Shown one piece after another: positions 60,646 to 64,000 of a DNA stretch of 64,000 bases. How positions within the stretch are numbered: position 1 is the stretch's first letter; the number at the start of each line of letters is the position of its first letter. The translations under genes were made by a program, and so were the position numbers. Origin of the DNA: Stutzerimonas nosocomialis (lineage in GTDB: Bacteria; Pseudomonadota; Gammaproteobacteria; Pseudomonadales; Pseudomonadaceae); contig NZ_QLAE01000014.1 of NCBI RefSeq assembly GCF_005876855.1, positions 43,157 to 107,156 on the forward strand, given 5' to 3'. The notes beneath the pieces were generated by a model. It ran no database searches, had not been told where the DNA came from, and was given only the letters and a program-made list of their open reading frames with translations.

Positions 60646-61442
60646 AGATGTATCTCCACCGCCAGGGGCAGATGATCGGACAGATGAGTCCAGGGTTTGT
60701 TGCCGAGAATTTTCGGCGAATGGCTCGTGGCGTTGCGCACGTAGATGCGGTCGAGCCGCAGCAGGGGCCATCGCGCGGGGAAGGTCTTGGCCAGGCAGCC
60801 ATGGGCGACCTGGAACACCTCGTAGAGGCCGTTGCAGTGGTCCAGGACCTGGCCGGCCCGCAGGCGCCAGTCGTTGAAATCCCCGGCCACCACCACCGGC
60901 GCGCCTTCGGGCAGGCCGTCGAGCAGATCGCAGAGCAGCCTGAGCTGTTGCTGGCGATGCGCTTCGCGAAGGCCCAGGTGCACGCAGATGGCGTGGAATT
61001 CCTCGTGACCGGGCACCTGCAGCACCGTGTGCAACAGCCCGCGGCGCTCCGGGCCGCTGATGGAGATGTCGAGGTTCTCGTAGCGCAGGATGGGAAATTT
61101 CGACAGCACCGCGTTGCCGTGGTCGCCGTCCGGGTAGACCGCGTTGCGGCCGTAGGCGAAGTCGGTCCAGATGCTGTCGGCGAGGAACTCGTACTGCGGC
61201 GTCTGCGGCCAGTTGTGGAAACGCACCGCGTGCTTCTGGTGGGTGCCCAGCACTTCCTGCAGGAACACCACGTCGGCGCTGACGCTGCGTACCGCCTCGC
61301 GCAGTTCCGGCAGGATGAAGCGGCGGTTGAGGGCGGTGAAGCCCTTGTGGGTGTTGACCGTGAGCAGTCGGATCGAATTGACCGCGGTGGCCATGTGCGC
61401 GTCGAGTTGGGTGGGGTCCAGTGGCGCGTGGGGGTGGGTCAC
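60642..61442 (-). CDS. ybhP: Endonuclease/exonuclease/phosphatase family protein (YbhP)
   Basis: 266 residues with a GTG start overlapping the end of the DUF72 gene by one base; an internal ATG at residue 17 is the alternative. EEP-fold motifs are [29 protein letters not shown] with the metal glutamate, [13 protein letters not shown] and [11 protein letters not shown] with the catalytic DH. E. coli ClsB needs no known partner, but YbhP is always next to it, so a role in lipid or membrane metabolism is plausible. Confidence 0.92.
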   Translation of the reverse strand: MTHPHAPLDPTQLDAHMATAVNSIRLLTVNTHKGFTALNRRFILPELREAVRSVSADVVFLQEVLGTHQKHAVRFHNWPQTPQYEFLADSIWTDFAYGRNAVYPDGDHGNAVLSKFPILRYENLDISISGPERRGLLHTVLQVPGHEEFHAICVHLGLREAHRQQQLRLLCDLLDGLPEGAPVVVAGDFNDWRLRAGQVLDHCNGLYEVFQVAHGCLAKTFPARWPLLRLDRIYVRNATSHSPKILGNKPWTHLSDHLPLAVEIHL

Positions 61443-62356
61443 TACTTGTCTCCTTGCAACTGGCCTGGCGTGGTTTCCAGGTCGGCATCCAGACCGAGGC
61501 GCTGAAGCAGGCCTCGCGCGTCATAGGGCGCCCGGACTTTCACGTCGTTGTCGAAATAGCAGTACACGTCTCGGGACTTGCGCCTGGAGGGCGCGACCTG
61601 GCTGATCAGATGGGCGTCTTCGGGCTGGGAGCCGTCGCGCCAGAGGCTGATGCGACGGCACCATTCGTCCAGCGCCTCGGGGGTGTAGCCGCTGGTGTAG
61701 AGCTGCTCGGCGCCATGCAGGCGGATGTAGACGAAGTCGCTGGTCAGGTCCTCCCGGTAAGGCCATTTCCCCGCCGTGTCGGCAACCACCAGCGCCACCT
61801 TGTATTGGCGCAGGAGGGCAACGAAGGCCGGATCGACGAAGCTCTCGTGACGGATTTCCACGGCGTGGCGCATTCGTCGCTTGCGGTCGATTTCCAGACA
61901 ACTGCGGCCTTCCATCCGCGGGTCGCAACCACGGGCCGCTTCGAGCGCCGCCTCGGTGTCGGCCGGCAGCAGCCTGAGGAATGCCTCGAAGACTTCGGGG
62001 TTGAATTTGAAGGAGGGCGGAAACTGCCAGAGGATCGGGCCGAGTTTTTCACGCAGATTGAAAATGCCCGACGCGAAGAAGTTCGCGATGGGTTTTTCGA
62101 CGTCTTGGAGGCGGCGGATATGCGTAACGTAACGCGGCGCCTTGACGCTGAATACGAAGCCTTGCGGCGTGTCGGCATACCAGTTTGCATAGAGCTCCGG
62201 TTTCTGCAGTGAGTAGAACGAACCGTTGATTTCGATGCTGCTGACCGCACGGGAGGCGAAGTGCAGCTCGTTCTTCTGCACCAGCCCCTTGGGATAGAAA
62301 TCGCCGCGCCACGGGGTGTAGCGCCAGCCTGAAATTCCGACGTGGACGGCTGCCAT
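61442..62356 (-). CDS. DUF72 (YecE-like) protein
   Basis: 304-residue TIM-barrel protein: [81 protein letters not shown] and [13 protein letters not shown]. The family is widespread and of unknown function. It is translated right before ybhP, giving a four-gene run with ybhP-clsB-ybhN. Confidence 0.92.
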   Translation of the reverse strand: MAAVHVGISGWRYTPWRGDFYPKGLVQKNELHFASRAVSSIEINGSFYSLQKPELYANWYADTPQGFVFSVKAPRYVTHIRRLQDVEKPIANFFASGIFNLREKLGPILWQFPPSFKFNPEVFEAFLRLLPADTEAALEAARGCDPRMEGRSCLEIDRKRRMRHAVEIRHESFVDPAFVALLRQYKVALVVADTAGKWPYREDLTSDFVYIRLHGAEQLYTSGYTPEALDEWCRRISLWRDGSQPEDAHLISQVAPSRRKSRDVYCYFDNDVKVRAPYDARGLLQRLGLDADLETTPGQLQGDK

Positions 62357-62377
62357 GCCCGACTGCTCCTTCTTCGA

Positions 62378-63667
62378 TCAGCGCTTGGGGTTCTGCATCG
62401 TGGTCGGGTCGCTGGCCGGGAAGGTATCGGCGATGGCGTCGTCGAGCCGCTCCTCGCCACGCGCGCTGTCCGCGGCATCGTCCGAGCGGGTCGACTGTGG
62501 AAGCAGCTCCACCTTGACCCAGCCGTTCTCGCGTCGGTCGAAGGCCTTGAATGCCGCGATCACGTCGTTCATCGGCTTGACCTGGGTGAGGATCTGGGCC
62601 GGGTCGATGCGCTTGGCCATGACCATCTCGATCAGCTTGGGGATGTACTTGCGGTGATGGCAGTTGCCCATGGTGATGGTCAGGTTACGGTTCATCGCCA
62701 TGCCGATCGGAAAGGTCATGGCATCGGGCGGATAGACGCCGATGATCGACAGCGTTCCGGCCTTGGCCAGGCTCTGCACCGCCCATTCCAGGGCTTGCGC
62801 CGGCGCATCGCCGGGCTTCCAGCTGCCATCGGCGCCCTGGGGCTGGTCGCTGACGGGCTTGGCCTCGCTGCGGTGCCCGCACAGGCCATGCTCGGCATCG
62901 ACGCCCACGGCGTCGATCGCCCGGTCCACGCCGATGCCGTCGGTGAGCCGCTTGATCGCTTCGACCGGGTCCTCGCGGTTGAAGTCGATGACCTCGGCGC
63001 CCTGCTTGCGCGCCATGCGCAGGCGGTCGTCGAACTGGTCGATCGCGAAGATGCGGCCGGCGCCCATCAGGCGTGCGCTGGCGATGGCGAACAGGCCGAC
63101 CGGGCCGCAGCCGAATACGGCCACGGTGTCGCCGTCCTTGATGCCGGCCATGTCGGCGCCGAAGTAGCCGGTGGGGAAAATGTCCGACAGCAGGATCGCC
63201 TGGTCGTCGCTTATCTCCGGTGGCAGCTTCACCAGCCCGATATTGGCGAAGGGAATGCGGGCCTTTTCCGCCTGCAGCCCATTGAACGGGCCGGTGGCCG
63301 CCGGGCCGCCGAAGAACGAGGTGCCGGCCGCCTTGCCGTTGGGGTTGGCGGTGTCGCACTGGGCGTAATAGCCGGCTCGGCAGTAGGAACAGTTGCCACA
63401 GGCGATGGTGGAGGGGATCACCACGCGATCGCCGATCTCCAGGTTGCGTACGTCCTCGCCCAGTTCCTCGACGATGCCGACGCCTTCATGGCCGAGGATG
63501 GTGCCGGGCTTCATCTCGCTGACGGTGCCCCGGACGAAGTGCAGGTCGGTGCCGCAGATGGCCGATGCGGTGATCCGCACGATGGCGTCGGTGGGCGCTT
63601 CGATACGCGGCTCCGGCACCTCGTCCAGACGGATGTCGCCTACGTCGTGAAATACAACTGCTTTCAT
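62378..63667 (-). CDS. Zinc-dependent alcohol dehydrogenase with C-terminal tail
   Basis: 429 residues. MDR-family with catalytic zinc ligands in SAICGTDLHF and LGHEGVGIVEELGEDV, the structural zinc set CGNCSYCRAGYYAQC, and a Rossmann GCGPVGLFAIASARLMGAG. It resembles the formaldehyde-dismutase / glutathione-independent formaldehyde dehydrogenase-like group, but the substrate is not certain. The last about 35 residues form a separate tail: GEERLDDAIADTFPASDPTT, a motif also seen in small stress proteins. It lies 21 bp before the DUF72 gene, so it may head a five-gene run. Confidence 0.9.
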   Translation of the reverse strand: MKAVVFHDVGDIRLDEVPEPRIEAPTDAIVRITASAICGTDLHFVRGTVSEMKPGTILGHEGVGIVEELGEDVRNLEIGDRVVIPSTIACGNCSYCRAGYYAQCDTANPNGKAAGTSFFGGPAATGPFNGLQAEKARIPFANIGLVKLPPEISDDQAILLSDIFPTGYFGADMAGIKDGDTVAVFGCGPVGLFAIASARLMGAGRIFAIDQFDDRLRMARKQGAEVIDFNREDPVEAIKRLTDGIGVDRAIDAVGVDAEHGLCGHRSEAKPVSDQPQGADGSWKPGDAPAQALEWAVQSLAKAGTLSIIGVYPPDAMTFPIGMAMNRNLTITMGNCHHRKYIPKLIEMVMAKRIDPAQILTQVKPMNDVIAAFKAFDRRENGWVKVELLPQSTRSDDAADSARGEERLDDAIADTFPASDPTTMQNPKR

Positions 63668-64000
63668 AGTCTCTCCGATCAGTTGGCGGTACAGGGCACC
63701 GTCTCGGGTGGTCCGGCCGCCGTGTCGGCGAGCCGAATGTGCCAGCGAGCCGACAAGGGTCGCGTGCCCTCACGGGGGCGCCTGGCTGCTGCTTCGAGCC
63801 GTGCATTCTCTGAAGATGCCTACTGTTTCCGACTGACGGCGGCTTTGGCGGTTCACCCAGGGGCGAAGTTTTTGCCGGTGGCGCCGGCTCTGTGGCGAGC
63901 CTGGTATGTTGCGGATCGCGCTGGACCAGCTCATTGTCTGGACGTCACTGGCGCCCGGCCGGTAAGCGGCGAGCTTTTCCGGATCGCTTCGCGGTCAAGA
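63668..64000. other. Upstream region of the alcohol dehydrogenase gene
   Basis: 333 bases without a supported gene. It should hold the promoter of the minus-strand run. The last 13 bases (63988-64000) are TTCGCGGTCAAGA, the left arm of the REP family seen at 49.7 and 58.1 kb; the element is cut by the window edge. Confidence 0.6.

Overview
The window looks like chromosome of a denitrifying gammaproteobacterium of the Pseudomonas stutzeri (Stutzerimonas) type. The evidence is high GC, a complete cd1-nitrite reductase locus facing norCBD, DNR-type regulators, MexEF-OprN with MexS/MexT, and a GlgE/TreS-Mak/GlgB cluster. Species is inferred from gene content only; nothing was searched.

Layout. 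0-0.24 kb: 3' part of a group I self-splicing intron followed by the 3' exon of tRNA-Leu(UAA) and a terminator. 0.4-5.8 kb: small PLDc_N protein, galU, VOC protein, gor, DUF305 protein, nnrS. 5.9-6.5 kb: decayed LysR gene. 6.6-15.7 kb (minus): one run nirS-C-F-D-L-G-H-J-E-N for nitrite reductase and heme d1. 16.2-20.0 kb (plus): norC-norB-norD. 20.1-25.7 kb: dnr-dnrP, a 43-residue membrane peptide, dnrN (YtfE type), ubiUVT for oxygen-independent ubiquinone synthesis, a DGC-type cysteine protein, and a second DNR-like regulator. 25.9-28.8 kb: class III ribonucleotide reductase, with the glycyl-radical segment encoded by a separate 54-codon gene between nrdD and nrdG. 28.9-32.1 kb (minus): FtrABCD-like ferrous iron uptake behind a Fur-like box. 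32.2-40.9 kb: DUF3079 protein, mexEF-oprN, mexT, divergent mexS. 41.0-43.9 kb: SDR, Ku, stand-alone LigD polymerase domain. 44.0-49.7 kb: selenocysteine formate dehydrogenase-N (fdnGHI, fdhE). 49.7-50.3 kb: REP-like element and a small proline-rich ORF. 50.3-58.0 kb: glgE, treS-mak, glgB. 58.0-58.4 kb: REP cluster. 58.4-63.7 kb (minus): ybhN-clsB-ybhP equivalents, a DUF72 gene and a zinc alcohol dehydrogenase.

How it fits together. From about 4.5 to 28.8 kb the genes form an anaerobic block: NO2- to NO (NirS), NO to N2O (NorCB), NO defence (NnrS, DnrN), quinone synthesis without O2 (UbiUVT) and dNTP synthesis without O2 (NrdDG). FNR/DNR-type boxes lie before nnrS, nirS, norC, in the dnrN/ubiU gap and in the dnrS/nrdD gap, so one regulator family can switch most of the block. 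Formate dehydrogenase-N could feed electrons to the same quinone pool. The glgE/treS/glgB genes make trehalose/alpha-glucan and are probably stress controlled.

The most unusual items are the tRNA-Leu group I intron, the split NrdD, the UGA/SECIS in fdnG, the polymerase-only LigD next to Ku, and REP elements carrying a 14-bp insert in one or two copies.
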